From Taudactylus pleione (taxonomy: Eukaryota; Chordata; Amphibia; Anura; Myobatrachidae), in NCBI GenBank assembly GCA_031769625.1, contig JAUIMM010000040.1, positions 12,964,501 to 13,028,500 on the forward strand: DNA of 64,000 bases, written 5' to 3'. Below, piece after piece: positions 63,975 to 64,000 of this stretch; position 1 is the first letter of the stretch, and every line of letters begins with the position of its first letter. A model generated the notes under the pieces. It had not been told where the DNA came from and searched no databases. It was given only the letters and a program-made list of their open reading frames with translations. The translations under genes and the position numbers were made by a program.

Positions 63975-64000
63975 GGGCCTGATTCAGACCCGCTCACGAG
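63975..64000. mobile_element. Left end of a GGGCCTGATTCA MITE, cut by window end
   Basis: GGGCCTGATTCAGACCCGC begins at 63975 with flank CTA. It interrupts the copia relic, so it inserted after the retrotransposon. The rest is outside the window. Confidence 0.65.

Overview
The window is vertebrate nuclear DNA, most likely from a large-genome amphibian, probably a frog. That assignment is an inference from the mix of DNA transposons and from a few spliced-looking exons. There is no prokaryotic gene organisation. Almost everything I can support is mobile-element or tandem-repeat DNA, built up in nested layers. Host coding evidence is limited to one good exon (1368-1453, resembling V-ATPase accessory subunit S1) and one weak candidate terminal exon (43321-43459).

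Region by region. 1-5.5 kb holds two related elements with CAGTGGCGTAACTA-type ends and C-rich minisatellite cores, the host exon, and two MITE-like elements with 3-bp target duplications. 8.4-25.8 kb is one 35-bp minisatellite locus, now broken up by insertions: a 4.2-kb hAT (10357-14570), a 7.2-kb hAT (15474-22627) that itself contains a third element (19766-21357), a small hAT-like element, and four copies of a 107-bp palindromic MITE. 26-33 kb holds Harbinger-like MITEs, a damaged Tc1/mariner inside an older element, a TACCGTATATACTCGAG-ended element and a LINE-2-like 3' tail. 34-43 kb holds a non-autonomous hAT (34071-35321), a nested hAT with a perfect duplication (36121-36641) and the best-preserved hAT (37738-42886). 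43.5-51 kb holds a minisatellite-cored hAT-like element, a retroelement integrase relic, and a Harbinger-like element carrying a 39-bp minisatellite. 52-59 kb is a further 6.9-kb hAT whose 160-bp tandem repeat has expanded to about 16 units. 59-64 kb holds further MITEs and a decayed Ty1/copia element with a probable LTR.

The dominant family is a BED-zinc-finger hAT transposon. Its ends read TAGGGGTGTGC and TAGGGGTGAGC (or close variants). Six large members each have perfect 8-bp target duplications (gtatatgt, gtttattc, cttatgac, gcaaaaac, attggcat, ctgtgaaa), so they are recent. None looks fully functional: the copy with the longest reading frame has lost a zinc-ligand histidine, and the copies with an intact finger are frameshifted.

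The most unusual pattern is a GC-rich module found inside elements with four different kinds of terminal inverted repeat. It combines CRE or CCAAT hairpins, a GTAAGT-like donor site and a C- or G-rich minisatellite. It looks like a promoter/first-exon cassette shared between otherwise unrelated transposons.
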